Below, one piece after another: positions 1-8,453 of a stretch of DNA of 64,000 nt. The notes beneath the pieces are model-generated. The model made no database searches. It was not told the DNA's origin and saw only the letters and a list, made by a program, of their open reading frames with translations. Location: NCBI GenBank assembly GCA_024583055.1, contig CP102145.1, forward strand, positions 1,054,001 through 1,118,000, given 5' to 3'. The DNA comes from Streptococcus suis. GTDB lineage: Bacteria; Bacillota; Bacilli; Lactobacillales; Streptococcaceae. The first letter of the stretch is position 1. Each line of letters starts with the position of its first letter. The position numbers were made by a program, and so were the translations under genes.

Positions 1-147
1 CCCGCTGTGATCATGCTCAGCATGATGTTCTTGATGTTGATTCTTATGGTCTCCATGTTCTTCCGTGCTTACGTGCTCATGTTTTGAATGATCCATGTCG
101 CCATGATTATGGTGACAGTGGGATAAATGTTTGTTGTTATTGTTCAT
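1..147 (-). CDS. His-rich N-terminus of a probable copper-translocating P-type ATPase (partial)
   Basis: The first 49 codons of a minus-strand gene run off the left edge. The ATG at 147 has a TAAGGAGGAA ribosome site just upstream. The peptide is extremely rich in His with many Asp and Glu, the usual cytoplasmic metal-binding leader of CopB-type copper or silver ATPases. It lies downstream of copY and a multicopper oxidase on the same strand, as expected for a copper operon. No transmembrane or P-type motif is inside the window, so another His-rich metal protein cannot be excluded. Confidence 0.6.
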   Translation of the reverse strand, partial: MNNNNKHLSHCHHNHGDMDHSKHEHVSTEEHGDHKNQHQEHHAEHDHSG

Positions 148-152
148 TTTAA

Positions 153-304
153 ATTCCTCCTTATTCTTAATGATGATGTAAATGACACTCGCATTGTCTT
201 TCTGGACAATTGCAATCCACTTCTTCTACTGCGAAAGATTTTTTTATCTCTAATATTTTTTCTAGTCGATCTATATCATCGAAGCTTAAGACATGATCTT
301 CAAT
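153..304. repeat. Direct repeat copy A (copY 3' end and following gap)
   Basis: About 150 bp nearly identical to 1760-1910, with a few substitutions and a one-base indel in the gap. It covers the last 46 codons of copY plus the intergenic ribosome-site region. The two copies bracket the multicopper oxidase gene in the same orientation. Confidence 0.9.
167..304 (-). pseudogene. Orphan 3' fragment of copY
   Basis: A copy of the last 46 codons of copY with no start or DNA-binding domain. It still encodes the copper-binding tail CNCPERQCEC and the terminal LHHH, and ends at the same stop as the full gene at 1773-2222. The two versions differ at a few residues (for example D for A before the first Cys, R for G in the CXC spacer). 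It is most simply a recombination scar left when the oxidase gene entered the operon; no function is expected. Confidence 0.85.
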
Positions 305-312
305 ATTATTTA

Positions 313-1755
313 TTATTCTACTTTAATTTGTCCCATCATACCTGCTTCTTCATGTTCAAGAATGTGACAGTGGTACATATAACTACCCTTCTTATTAAAC
401 TTAACTATAAGTCTTACTTTTTCGTTAGGCTCAATATATACAGTATCTTTCCATCCGCTCTCCTCTGGAGAAGGCGCATTACCGTTTCTTGATAGAATTT
501 GAACCTGGGTGCCATGAATATGGAATGGGTGTCCCATTTCATGCATCATAGATCCTGGGTTTGTAATTTCCCAAATCTCTGTATCTCCAAGCTTCACTGT
601 TTCATCAATTCTATTCATATCAAACTTTTTACCGTTTATTGATACCATGTGACCCATACCTTGAAGCTCAAAACTTCTTATCTTAGTAGCTTGTGCTTCT
701 GACATTCTTTCTATATTCGTTAAAGTGCTAGGTACTTCAGTATCATCTTTCCCATCGCCTTTAACATTAAAGGTCATAATGGCTTCCTTATTACTCATAA
801 GTGATAGCTGCGTTCCCTTTTCATACTTTGAAAAGTCCACTATTATCTCTGCTCTTTCCCCAGGTGATAACATAATATTTCTCTGGCTAACCGGTTTTTC
901 TAAAAATCCACCATCAGATGCTATTTGATAGAATCCATCTCTATTATCTAACTTCAAATTAAAGTTACTTGCATTAGCACCATTAACTATTCTAAATCTC
1001 ATCTTGACTCTATTAACCTCTAAATTAGGTTTAATAGCTCCGTTAACTATGATAGTATCCCCTGTTGCTCCATCCATCATATTTGTATTATAAATAAAAC
1101 TGCCGTCCTTGCCAAAGCTTCTATCTTGAATTACTAAAGGTATATCATTTACTCCATATTCCTTAGGAATATTTAAGCTTTTTGATACTTCATCATCCAC
1201 ATAGAATAGTCCTGCTAAACCTTTATAAACTTGGGTAGCAGTATTTCCTCCAAAGTGCGGATGATACCACAATGTTGCAGCCTGTTGATTTACTGTAAAA
1301 CTAGGCTCCCAAGTTGTTCCTGGTTCAATTCCTTGATGAGGGCCCCCATCCTTTTCTCCTTCTACCTCTAGTCCATGCCAGTGAACTGTAGTTGCTTCTT
1401 TTAGCTTGTTATTTACGTGCACATTTACTTGCTCACCTTTACTTACTCTGATGACAGGGCCTAAGAAACTTCCGTTGTAACCCATAGTTCGTGTCTTGGT
1501 ATTTGGTAAAAATGAAGTTTCTCTTTCTTGAGGTTCTAAAGTAAAATCCGCAATATTAGGATCTAGATTTTTATCCTCTAATAGTGGTGGTATAGGAAGT
1601 GTACTTTTTGTTTTACTTGTTTGAATATCTATATTAACTGCACTCTGGTTTATTTTAAAATAACTAATCATTGGTTCTAAAAGTGTAATATATCCAACTG
1701 CAGTTAATACGACTGTAAGTCCAATACCTAATAACATATGTTTATTCTTACTCAT
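313..1755 (-). CDS. Multicopper oxidase (CueO/CopA-like)
   Basis: 480 residues. An N-terminal hydrophobic segment (about residues 7-27) suggests membrane anchoring or export. Cupredoxin-type copper ligands are all present: HWHG and HPHF in the N-terminal domain, HPFHIHG, and a C-terminal HCHILEHEEAGMMG that carries the type 1 site. In this family the enzyme oxidises Cu(I) or phenolic substrates outside the membrane and aids copper tolerance. It lies between copY and the ATPase start on one strand and is probably co-transcribed. Direct repeats of the copY tail flank it, so it looks like an insertion into an older copY-ATPase operon. The exact substrate is not determined by sequence. Confidence 0.9.
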   Translation of the reverse strand: MSKNKHMLLGIGLTVVLTAVGYITLLEPMISYFKINQSAVNIDIQTSKTKSTLPIPPLLEDKNLDPNIADFTLEPQERETSFLPNTKTRTMGYNGSFLGPVIRVSKGEQVNVHVNNKLKEATTVHWHGLEVEGEKDGGPHQGIEPGTTWEPSFTVNQQAATLWYHPHFGGNTATQVYKGLAGLFYVDDEVSKSLNIPKEYGVNDIPLVIQDRSFGKDGSFIYNTNMMDGATGDTIIVNGAIKPNLEVNRVKMRFRIVNGANASNFNLKLDNRDGFYQIASDGGFLEKPVSQRNIMLSPGERAEIIVDFSKYEKGTQLSLMSNKEAIMTFNVKGDGKDDTEVPSTLTNIERMSEAQATKIRSFELQGMGHMVSINGKKFDMNRIDETVKLGDTEIWEITNPGSMMHEMGHPFHIHGTQVQILSRNGNAPSPEESGWKDTVYIEPNEKVRLIVKFNKKGSYMYHCHILEHEEAGMMGQIKVE

Positions 1756-1759
1756 TTTT

Positions 1760-1910
1760 ATTCCTCCTTATGTTAATGATGATGTAAATGACACTCGCAT
1801 TGTCCTTCTGGACAATTGCAAGCCACTTCTTCTACTGCGAAAGATTTTTTTATCTCTAATATTTTCTCTAGTCGATCTATATCATCGAAGCTTAAGACAT
1901 GATTTTCAAT
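1760..1910. repeat. Direct repeat copy B (3' end of intact copY)
   Basis: The matching partner of 153-304; this copy is the genuine 3' end of copY. The pair delimits an inserted segment of about 1.6 kb that contains only the multicopper oxidase. Confidence 0.9.
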
Positions 1911-2222
1911 GATGCTTCCTATTACATTTCCAACTTTCTTATTGCAAATACGGTTAAAAATATCTTCTGCATAATCCCTTACGGCTTCTTTCTCTACAAT
2001 ATTGGCAGTGTAAATAAACTTTCTACCTTCTTGCTCTGTATTTAGTACGCCTTTTTCAACTAATCGACCTAAGATCGTTTTGATAGTGGATTCTGTCCAG
2101 TCCATTTTTTCTTTCAATACAGAGATGACTGTTTTACTAGTTACTCGATCATTTGCCCAAACTACACGCATTACTTCCCATTCAGCATCTGTGATAGAAG
2201 TATTAAGTTCTATTGTGCTCAT
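1773..2222 (-). CDS. copY: CopY/TcrY-family copper-responsive repressor
   Basis: 149 residues: an N-terminal winged-helix BlaI/CopY-type DNA-binding domain (about 8-75) and a C-terminal CNCPEGQCEC, the CXCX4CXC Cu(I)/Zn(II) site of CopY. Known CopY proteins repress the copper-export operon with Zn bound and release DNA when Cu(I) replaces Zn. The gene heads a minus-strand copper operon and has matching operators upstream (2244-2286). The tail ends in HLHHH, which may add metal affinity. Confidence 0.95.
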   Translation of the reverse strand: MSTIELNTSITDAEWEVMRVVWANDRVTSKTVISVLKEKMDWTESTIKTILGRLVEKGVLNTEQEGRKFIYTANIVEKEAVRDYAEDIFNRICNKKVGNVIGSIIENHVLSFDDIDRLEKILEIKKSFAVEEVACNCPEGQCECHLHHH

Positions 2223-2243
2223 TTTCCTTTCCTCCTTGTCGTT

Positions 2244-2301
2244 TACAAATGTAAACGAATATGTTCAAAATAAGTCTACTATTGTAAACGAAATTTGTCA
2301 A
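2244..2301 (-). promoter_or_regulatory. copY promoter with two cop boxes
   Basis: TACAAATGTA at 2244-2253 matches the CopY box TACAnnTGTA exactly. A second site, read on the minus strand at 2286-2277 as TACAATAGTA, has one mismatch. A minus-strand promoter TTGACA (2301-2296), 17 bp, TAGACT (2278-2273) overlaps the second box, so CopY binding would block RNA polymerase. Spacing and placement match streptococcal and enterococcal cop operons. Confidence 0.85.
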
Positions 2302-2469
2302 GTCTTTTTATTAAATTCTCACTTTTTGGGGTCAGTCCCTTAAAACTGAAAGTTTTAAAATGAAATTAGCCATCTACCTATACTGTGAGATGAAGGCTAC
2401 GACTCATTCTGATAAGTCATCGATTTCATTTGATGACAGGTTTGGAGCTGTTAGGCAAATTTGCCAAGG

Positions 2470-2679
2470 CTAATCATAGCCTTGCTTTAGCCCAAAAAAG
2501 ACATCCAAGAGATTTCTCTTGAATGTCTGTAAACGCTGATATAATCGTAGGTCGCTTTGCTTTAAATTATACTTTTTTCTTAAACATTTGATACGAGTAG
2601 GTATTTCTTGTGAGTAATTTTCATCAAAAATTTCATATATAATCTCCCTATAATCATGGAAAAGTAGTAAAAATAGTTG
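2470..2679 (-). pseudogene. Open 69-codon remnant of unknown origin
   Basis: A minus-strand reading frame with no start codon. It begins directly after the cadX stop, in the same frame, and encodes a Lys/Tyr-rich stretch (around REIIYEIFDENYS and KKYNLKQSDLRLY). I do not recognise it. It may be the tail of a lost mobile-element gene, or simply non-coding. The surrounding 2283-2680 stretch holds no other gene I can support. Confidence 0.25.
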
Positions 2680-3018
2680 TTATCCTAGTTGATTAAAAAA
2701 ATCTCTGATTTCCTCATCTTTTATAAAATAATATATAATTTTCCCCTCTCTTCTAGTGTCCAAGATGTTTTGATTGGCTAGTTTACGAAGATGGTGGGAG
2801 GCAGATGCCATACTGAGATTTAATAAACAGGCTATATCGCAGACACAGAGTTCTTCGACGGCAAGGAGATAAAAGATGATATTTATCTGTTTATTATCGG
2901 TAAATTTTGATAAAATGCGAAGTGATTTTTGGACTTTTTCCTTTTCAAGGTAGTTCGTTGCGGTTGTAACATTTTGTTGATTTATAACATCCACTTGACA
3001 GATACTATCTTTTTTCAT
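2680..3018 (-). CDS. cadX: ArsR/SmtB-family cadmium-responsive repressor CadX/CadC
   Basis: 112 residues from the ATG at 3018, chosen because AGGAGAAAAAAT lies just upstream; the reading frame stays open for ten more codons but without a good ribosome site. It is a winged-helix ArsR-type regulator with the CVC motif (ELCVCDIA) of Cd/Pb sensors plus a Cys near the N-terminus. In CadC and CadX these Cys residues bind Cd(II) and release the cad promoter. It lies 11 bp downstream of the cadD remnant on the same strand, the normal cadDX order. Its partner transporter is broken, so it is probably now without a target here. Confidence 0.85.
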   Translation of the reverse strand: MKKDSICQVDVINQQNVTTATNYLEKEKVQKSLRILSKFTDNKQINIIFYLLAVEELCVCDIACLLNLSMASASHHLRKLANQNILDTRREGKIIYYFIKDEEIRDFFNQLG

Positions 3019-3029
3019 TATTTTTTCTC

Positions 3030-3310
3030 CTAGCCTAACACAGCCCATAGCATGTCAAAGCTGTTGTTTTCAATCAGGATATATATCCCCAATCCTAAAT
3101 AAACAACGGCAATAAACCATTTGCTATATTTTTCCAAAGTTTCTCCAACAGAAGGGATTTGTGCCAATTTTTGGGCAGAGAAAACCAAGAGATAAATCAT
3201 GACTAGAAAGGTAAGTAAAGCCACTATCAAATTCGCTAAATTTAAGGTAGTAAAATATGGGACAAAGACACCAATATTGTCAGCACCACAACTTGCAAAA
3301 GTAATCATAG
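3030..3310 (-). pseudogene. cadD: cadD 3' portion, separated by an IS element
   Basis: Encodes the C-terminal half of the CadD cadmium-resistance permease, starting at AMITFASCGADNIGVF and running through two or three hydrophobic segments to the stop. The same AMITFASCG sequence ends the 5' piece at 4425, so the two parts were one frame before the IS inserted. A Met codon at 3308 could start a short product, but it would lack the N-terminal helices and is unlikely to transport. Confidence 0.9.
3284..3310. repeat. 27-bp target-site duplication, left copy
   Basis: CACCACAACTTGCAAAAGTA at the start of the 27 bp, identical to 4425-4451. It flanks the IS directly and lies within cadD coding sequence. 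Confidence 0.92.
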
Positions 3311-4424
3311 TGTAGCGTTACAATAGATGTGAGACTTCTAGAAGTCAAAAAGAAGATTCCCTGATATGATAAGAGTACCACCTACTCATCAAAAAGGAAA
3401 TCTTCTCATGACTAGTATACCACAAAATCTTCGCTATTTGCCACACACTCTGGAAACACGCTACCACGCTGTTAAAACCTATCGAAATGGAGCTTCTGTC
3501 ACCTTCATCTGTCGACGCTACAAGGTCTCAAAAGCCTCTCTCATGCGGTGGAACAAGCGATTCGACGGCACCAAAGAATCGCTGAAAGACCGGTCGCATC
3601 GACCTCTAACACCTCATCCAAAAGCTCATACCGAACAGGAGCTTACCTGGATTAAAAATTGCATCCGAAGAAATCCACAGGCAACCCTCATCGAAATATT
3701 CTACAAGCTCAAAACTAATAAGGGCTATGACCGCCATCCCTGCTCTCTCTTTCGAATCTTGAGAAAACTTGATTTCTTCAAATCCCCTAAAACTAAGCAG
3801 AAAACCTATGTGCCTAGGCCTTACCATACCCCAACTGAACTCGGTATCAAGTGGCAAATGGACGTCAAATATGTACCGACTCACTGCTACACAGGCAAGC
3901 TACCTGACAAATTCTATCAATATACCGTCATTGATGAGGCCAGCAGGGAACGTTTTATCTTCCCTTTCAAAGAGCAATCTTCTCACTCAACTGTTCAGTT
4001 TGTCAAAATGGCTATGAGATACTTTGGATACAAACCCAAAATTATTCAAACGGATAATGGTTTTGAGTTTACCCATTTCAAAGAGACCAAGCAAATTCAC
4101 CCCCTAGACCTACTTTGTCAGGAACTTGGTATTGAGCACAAACTAATTCGTCCTCGAACACCCAGACATAATGGCAAGGTTGAGCGCAGTCATCGAAATG
4201 ATAACCGACGTTTCTACCAGCACTTGACCTTTTACTCCTATGACGATCTGATCAAGCAGATGAAAACCTATCTTTATCGTTCTAATCGACTCCCTATGCA
4301 AACTTTAGGCTGGAAATCTCCTATCGATATCAGAAAAGCTTTACTAGAAGCTAGCTCCTAGTAAAGCTTAACAAATGGATAACTTCAAAATCACCTTTTT
4401 GGTCTCACATCATTGACAAAGGTA
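3311..4424 (+). mobile_element. Insertion sequence, about 1.1 kb, single transposase gene, 27-bp target duplication
   Basis: Bounded by perfect 27-bp direct repeats. Its ends share GATGTGAGAC near the left end (3326-3335) and the complement GTCTCACATC near the right end (4402-4411), within imperfect terminal inverted repeats. The transposase has IS481/IS3-type rve features. A 27-bp duplication is unusual for IS481 but is reported for the IS1202 group, so IS1202-like is my preferred family call. It interrupts cadD. Confidence 0.88.
3408..4361 (+). CDS. IS481/IS1202-like DDE transposase
   Basis: 317 residues from the ATG at 3408 (AAAGGAAATCTTCTC precedes it; an in-frame ATG at 3366 adds 14 residues). 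The N-terminal third is a helix-turn-helix with Lys/Arg-rich flanks. The rve core contains QMDVKYVP, QTDNGFEF and NGKVERSHR, which supply the D, D and E catalytic residues. It is a single intact frame with no programmed frameshift, so it is probably active. It is the only gene of the element. Confidence 0.92.
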   Translation: MTSIPQNLRYLPHTLETRYHAVKTYRNGASVTFICRRYKVSKASLMRWNKRFDGTKESLKDRSHRPLTPHPKAHTEQELTWIKNCIRRNPQATLIEIFYKLKTNKGYDRHPCSLFRILRKLDFFKSPKTKQKTYVPRPYHTPTELGIKWQMDVKYVPTHCYTGKLPDKFYQYTVIDEASRERFIFPFKEQSSHSTVQFVKMAMRYFGYKPKIIQTDNGFEFTHFKETKQIHPLDLLCQELGIEHKLIRPRTPRHNGKVERSHRNDNRRFYQHLTFYSYDDLIKQMKTYLYRSNRLPMQTLGWKSPIDIRKALLEASS

Positions 4425-4451
4425 CACCACAACTTGCAAAAGTAATCATAG
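4425..4451. repeat. 27-bp target-site duplication, right copy
   Basis: Identical to 3284-3310 and immediately outside the right end of the IS. Confidence 0.92.
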
Positions 4452-4683
4452 CGACTAGAAAAATCAGGTTTTTATTATCTTTGCTCAAACCTTCTTTGGC
4501 AATAGCTTCTCCATCAGAATCTCCTAAAAGCAAAACTTTGAGGCCTAGGAAAATTGGAATCAAACCGAGCAAACCTAAAATCTCTTTACTAGGAATATAA
4601 TCTAAGACAAATGCAAAAAGCAAACTTAGCAATATTAGACTAACAGAGCCTAGAAATTGTCCTAAATAGATGTTAATTATCTG
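4425..4683 (-). pseudogene. cadD: cadD middle portion, 5' end deleted
   Basis: Encodes NIYLGQFLGSVSLILLSLL through LVAMITFASCG, the second and third helices and central loop of a CadD permease. The first 40 or so residues are missing: the frame meets a stop at 4686-4684 and joins a different gene remnant. With the IS insertion, cadD is therefore broken twice, and CadD-based cadmium resistance from this locus is unlikely. Confidence 0.85.
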
Positions 4684-4687
4684 TTAA

Positions 4688-5299
4688 AGAATTCATTTAA
4701 AGCAAGAGTCAGTTAATAAGTTAGATAAGATGTTTGAAGCAAAAGTTGACAAAGTTGAATTGTTATTGGCACAGGAAGAAGCTGTAAATGCTATCAACGA
4801 ACAATTATTAAAGGATATTGGAATTAAAGAGGATAAGAATTACCTATTTACAAAAGATTTTAAAGTGGAAGAACGTGGACTAATTGGAAAAAAAGAAAAA
4901 TTCGCTGTTGTACCTTTGAAAATTTTTGAAAAAATGTTATACCAAGTAAATACTAAACCTATGAAACAAATTTTAGACGATTTTATTGATAAAGTCTTTA
5001 ACAATAGTATCGTCAAAGGATTGAAACAGAAAATTAGCCAGTTGACAGGCGAATTAAAAAGAGCCAGGGAGCAGCTTCAACATGAGAGGTCAGTACGAAT
5101 TGCTGAACAAAAAGAAGCTAAGAAAAGAATGGATTCACTATTGAAAGAAGTCCAGCCTGCAATGAACCTATACGAAGATTTTCAAAACTATCTCACTGAA
5201 AATGATAAGAAAAAAGTATTTGAACGCATCGAAAAACACAAAAAATTACACCAAAAACAAATAAGTAAAAATCGCAATACAAATGATTATGAACGTTAA
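4688..5299 (+). pseudogene. C-terminal fragment, probably of a plasmid mobilisation (Mob/Pre-type) protein
   Basis: The frame opens after a stop at 4685-4687 and has a Met codon at 4730 giving 189 residues. The product is Lys/Glu-rich with a long coiled coil (about residues 95-140, around LKQKISQLTGELKRAREQL), typical of the tails of Mob/Pre relaxases; no relaxase catalytic motif is present. It abuts the cadD remnant exactly where cadD loses its 5' end, as expected of a plasmid-derived recombination junction. The family assignment is tentative. Confidence 0.45.
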
Positions 5300-5326
5300 A
5301 AAGTGCAGATCAATTCTGCACTTTTT
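5298..5326. terminator. Bidirectional rho-independent terminator
   Basis: AAAAAGTGCAGA, loop TCAAT, TCTGCACTTTTT: a 12-bp perfect stem with A/T tracts on both sides. It separates the plus-strand mob-like remnant from convergent rlmD. Confidence 0.92.
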
Positions 5327-5337
5327 AATTTATTTAA

Positions 5338-6969
5338 TTACTCAATCATTCCAAACCAAGTTAACGCATCGATGATAGCTTGTTCTTTTTTGGGTGGACA
5401 ATTTGGAACTCTTTGATTTTCTTTCTTAGAGTGATTATAGTTCTCTCGCTCGATTATCCCAAGTTTCCTTTTTACTTGTGCAATGTTAAGGGTAGATACT
5501 TTTAATTCAAATTTTCTAAAGACATAATCTTTGATTTCTGAATAAGTGGCATCCTTCTTGACAGAAATATCTTTGAGATCTTCTTCATTGATTTCAAGAT
5601 CAATATGATGGTTGATATCTCGTTTGGACAATTTCACAACCGCCTCCGTCCGAGCCGTATGTGGAAACATATCAACGGATTGGATGTATTCTACATTGTA
5701 AACCTTGGCCAATTTTGCCAAATCCCGTGCCAGTGTCGACACGTTGCAGGAGACATAGACCATCTTGGCTGGCTTGTAGTGTAAAATGGTGTCCAGCAAC
5801 TTATCATCCAGACCTGTTCGAGGCGGATCTACCACCAAGGCATCTGCCCGGTAGCCTTCCTCATACCATTTTGGAATAATATCTTCTGCCTTGCCCGCCT
5901 CATAGTGGGTATTTTTCAGTCCCAGACGGTCAGCATTTTTTCTAGCATCTTGAATAGCTTCCGGAATAATATCCATTCCCCGAACCGACTGAACCTTTCT
6001 TGCAAAGGCAAAGCCAATGGTTCCGACGCCACAGTAGGCATCAATCAGATGCTCCGTCCCATCAATATCCAGCGCCTTGACAGCCTCGCCATAGAGAACT
6101 TCCGTCTGCTGCGGGTTTAGCTGGTAAAATGCCCGAGGTGACAGTGAAAATTCATAGTCCAAAACAGCCTCGGAAATGGCTTCTTGTCCCCATAAAATCT
6201 CCGTCCGTTCCCCGTAAATCTCGCTGGACTTGGACTGGTTCCAGTTGAGGGCAACGGTGACAATGGCAGGAAATTGCTTCGTCAATTGCTCAATCAATCG
6301 CGTCAAATTGACCTGGCAAGAGGTGACGAAAATCAGCTGCACCTGGCCAGTCTGGCGGGCCCTGCGGACCATCACCGTCCGAATCCCCTGCTCTCTTCGC
6401 TCATTGTAAATAGGAATCCGATGCTTGGTCAGTAAGTCTGACACGGCATTGATAATGGTCTGGGTTTCTTCATCTTGGACTAGACAATCTGTAATCCCAA
6501 TCAAGCGGTGGCTACCTTCTGCGTAGAGCCCAGCAGTCACCTCGCCCTTAAAAGAGCGGGTCTGGAACTGCAGTTTTGCTCGGTAGTGGGTGGGCTGGTC
6601 CATGCCGATGGTCGGACGGATGTCAAAATGTTCATAGCCTGCTGGTTTGAATTTTTTCAGGGCTTGTAGCAGCAAATCTTGCTTGAAGTCCAGCTGCTTG
6701 TCATAGCGGAGGTGCATAATCTGGCAACCACCACAGGCCTGGTAAATCTCGCAGGCTGGCTGGACACGAAACTTGGACTCTTTATTGATTTTCAGAAGCT
6801 TGGCCTGGACAAAATTCCGCTTGACATCGGTAATTTGACAATAAATCTCTTCTCCCTTGAGAGCGCCCGGGACAAAAACGAGAGTTTTCTGGTAAAAGCC
6901 GATACCTTCGCCGTTAATGCCCATGCGCTTGATTTTTAGAGGAATTCGTTGGTTTACTTGTAGATTCAT
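5338..6969 (-). CDS. rlmD: 23S rRNA (uracil-5-)-methyltransferase RlmD with C-terminal extension
   Basis: 543 residues. It has an N-terminal TRAM domain (about 1-60), [4Fe-4S] ligands Cys73, Cys79, Cys82 and Cys162 spaced as in E. coli RumA, the SAM-binding GVGTIGF, the DPPRTG motif (381-386) and a catalytic Cys408 in SCNVSTL. It should make m5U in 23S rRNA. The canonical enzyme ends near residue 450; here about 93 further residues follow, acidic then basic, including [15 protein letters not shown] and a CPPKKEQAI motif. I believe similar tails occur in other streptococcal homologues, but I cannot assign a function to this one. Transcribed divergently from recX with a 37-bp gap. Confidence 0.92.
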   Translation of the reverse strand: MNLQVNQRIPLKIKRMGINGEGIGFYQKTLVFVPGALKGEEIYCQITDVKRNFVQAKLLKINKESKFRVQPACEIYQACGGCQIMHLRYDKQLDFKQDLLLQALKKFKPAGYEHFDIRPTIGMDQPTHYRAKLQFQTRSFKGEVTAGLYAEGSHRLIGITDCLVQDEETQTIINAVSDLLTKHRIPIYNERREQGIRTVMVRRARQTGQVQLIFVTSCQVNLTRLIEQLTKQFPAIVTVALNWNQSKSSEIYGERTEILWGQEAISEAVLDYEFSLSPRAFYQLNPQQTEVLYGEAVKALDIDGTEHLIDAYCGVGTIGFAFARKVQSVRGMDIIPEAIQDARKNADRLGLKNTHYEAGKAEDIIPKWYEEGYRADALVVDPPRTGLDDKLLDTILHYKPAKMVYVSCNVSTLARDLAKLAKVYNVEYIQSVDMFPHTARTEAVVKLSKRDINHHIDLEINEEDLKDISVKKDATYSEIKDYVFRKFELKVSTLNIAQVKRKLGIIERENYNHSKKENQRVPNCPPKKEQAIIDALTWFGMIE

Positions 6970-6994
6970 GTTTCTATTTTACCGAAAATTCCTG

Positions 6995-7000
6995 TATAAT
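6995..7000 (+). promoter_or_regulatory. recX -10 element
   Basis: A perfect TATAAT seven bases before the recX ATG, in the gap shared with divergent rlmD. No good -35 is visible. The short distance implies a very short or absent leader. Confidence 0.45.
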
Positions 7001-7006
7001 GAAAGA

Positions 7007-7783
7007 ATGAGAGTAACAAAGATTGAAAAGAAAAAACGGCTCTATTTGCTGGAGCTGGATAGTTCAGACAAGCTCTATATCACTGAGGACACCATTGTAC
7101 GCTTTATGCTGACCAAGGACAAGGAAATTTCTGAACAGGAGTTGGCGGAGATTCGGGATTTTGCCCAATTTTCTTATGGGAAAAACCTGGCTCTTTATTT
7201 TATTTCCTTTAAGCAGCGGACCAAGAAGGAAGTGGCTGACTATCTGCGAAAGTACGAAATTGATGAGAACACCATCCCAGCGATTTTGCGCAATCTAGAG
7301 GAGGAAAACTGGGTCAACGACCTAGCCTATGCGGAAACTTTTGTTCGGCAGAATAGCTTGAACGGGGACAAGGGGCCAGCTGTCCTTCGGCAAAAATTGC
7401 AGCTCAAGGGTCTTGAAAAATCCCTGATTGACCAGGCACTGACTGATACAGACTTTTCTGAGCTAGCGGCAAAGGTTGGAGACAAGATTCTACGAAAATA
7501 TGGCCACAAATTGCCTCTCCGCGCCCTGCAGGATAAGATTGCCCAAGGACTGGTGACTAAGGGATTCTCCTATGAACTGGCCAAAAGCGTGGTAGCTAAC
7601 TTGGACTTGGACAGTGATGAGGAGGCAGAAGCCGATTTGTTGGAAAAAGAACTGGACAAGCAATACCGCAAATATAGCCGAAAATATGAAGGCTATGAGC
7701 TTCAACAACGTCTGACCCAAGCCCTGGCCCGAAAAGGCTATGATTACGGTGACATTCGTTCGGCTTTACGCGACTATCTATGA
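7007..7783 (+). CDS. recX: Regulatory protein RecX
   Basis: 258 residues from the ATG at 7007. An upstream in-frame Met at 6917 lies inside rlmD and is unlikely to be used. Three-helix tandem repeats of the RecX family are visible ([19 protein letters not shown], then [16 protein letters not shown], then further repeats to the end). In bacteria RecX binds RecA filaments and limits recombination. Its position divergent from rlmD is typical of streptococci. Confidence 0.92.
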   Translation: MRVTKIEKKKRLYLLELDSSDKLYITEDTIVRFMLTKDKEISEQELAEIRDFAQFSYGKNLALYFISFKQRTKKEVADYLRKYEIDENTIPAILRNLEEENWVNDLAYAETFVRQNSLNGDKGPAVLRQKLQLKGLEKSLIDQALTDTDFSELAAKVGDKILRKYGHKLPLRALQDKIAQGLVTKGFSYELAKSVVANLDLDSDEEAEADLLEKELDKQYRKYSRKYEGYELQQRLTQALARKGYDYGDIRSALRDYL

Positions 7784-7811
7784 CAAAAGTTTCGCCAAGG
7801 TGCCAAAAATA

Positions 7812-7820
7812 TGATATAAT
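7812..7820 (+). promoter_or_regulatory. Extended -10 promoter for the DUF402 gene
   Basis: TGATATAAT gives the TGn extension with a perfect TATAAT at 7815-7820, 40 bp upstream of the GTG start at 7860. No clear -35, as usual for extended -10 promoters. Confidence 0.65.
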
Positions 7821-7859
7821 AGTTAAGATAAATTGTAATAGTAGAAAGTTGGTAACAAG

Positions 7860-8393
7860 GTGAAATTACCAAAAGAAGGCGACTTTATTACAATTCAAAG
7901 TTATAAACATGATGGTGAAATTCATCGCGCCTGGCGTGACACCATGGTACTAAAAACAACAGAAAATGCCATCATTGGAGTCAATAATCATACATTAGTC
8001 ACTGAAAATGATGGTCGACGTTGGGTGACAAGAGAACCTGCTATTGTCTATTTCCATAAAAAATATTGGTTCAATATCATCGCCATGATTCGAGATAACG
8101 GGGTTTCTTACTACTGCAACCTTGCCAGCCCCTATGTCCTAGACAATGAGGCTTTGAAGTACATCGACTATGACCTAGACGTAAAAGTCTTTGCGGATGG
8201 AGAAAAGCGATTGCTGGATGTAGATGAGTACGAGCGCCACCGGAAATCGATGAATTATTCGACGGATATTGACTATATCTTGAAGGAAAATGTCAAAATC
8301 CTGGTAGACTGGATCAACAATCAGCGTGGTCCCTTCTCTCCAGCCTATGTCAACATTTGGTACAAACGCTATTTAGAACTGCGAAATCGATAA
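7860..8393 (+). CDS. DUF402 family protein, probable nucleoside tri-/diphosphate phosphatase
   Basis: 177 residues starting at a GTG preceded by AAGTTGGTAACAAG. The sequence matches the streptococcal DUF402 family (Ntdp-type): [17 protein letters not shown] near the N-terminus and an acidic core ([26 protein letters not shown]) whose Asp/Glu residues bind divalent metal in characterised relatives. Those enzymes hydrolyse NTPs and NDPs and affect virulence regulation in some Gram-positives. Its own extended -10 promoter suggests independent transcription. It follows recX, as in other streptococci. Confidence 0.85.
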   Translation: MKLPKEGDFITIQSYKHDGEIHRAWRDTMVLKTTENAIIGVNNHTLVTENDGRRWVTREPAIVYFHKKYWFNIIAMIRDNGVSYYCNLASPYVLDNEALKYIDYDLDVKVFADGEKRLLDVDEYERHRKSMNYSTDIDYILKENVKILVDWINNQRGPFSPAYVNIWYKRYLELRNR

Positions 8394-8403
8394 AGTCATT
8401 TAT

Positions 8404-8433
8404 AAAGAAAATCCTGTTTTTCAGGCTTTTTTC
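8404..8433 (+). terminator. Weak rho-independent terminator
   Basis: CCTG-TTTTT-CAGG hairpin followed by CTTTTTTC between the DUF402 and DUF960 genes. The stem is only four to five pairs, so partial readthrough is likely. Confidence 0.45.
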
Positions 8434-8453
8434 TTACCTGAGAGGAGGTCACT

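Noticed and set aside
127-492. Plus-strand 121-codon frame over the copY fragment and oxidase end
   Set aside because: It is antisense to two recognised genes, and its hydrophobic peptide reflects AT-rich codon shadow.
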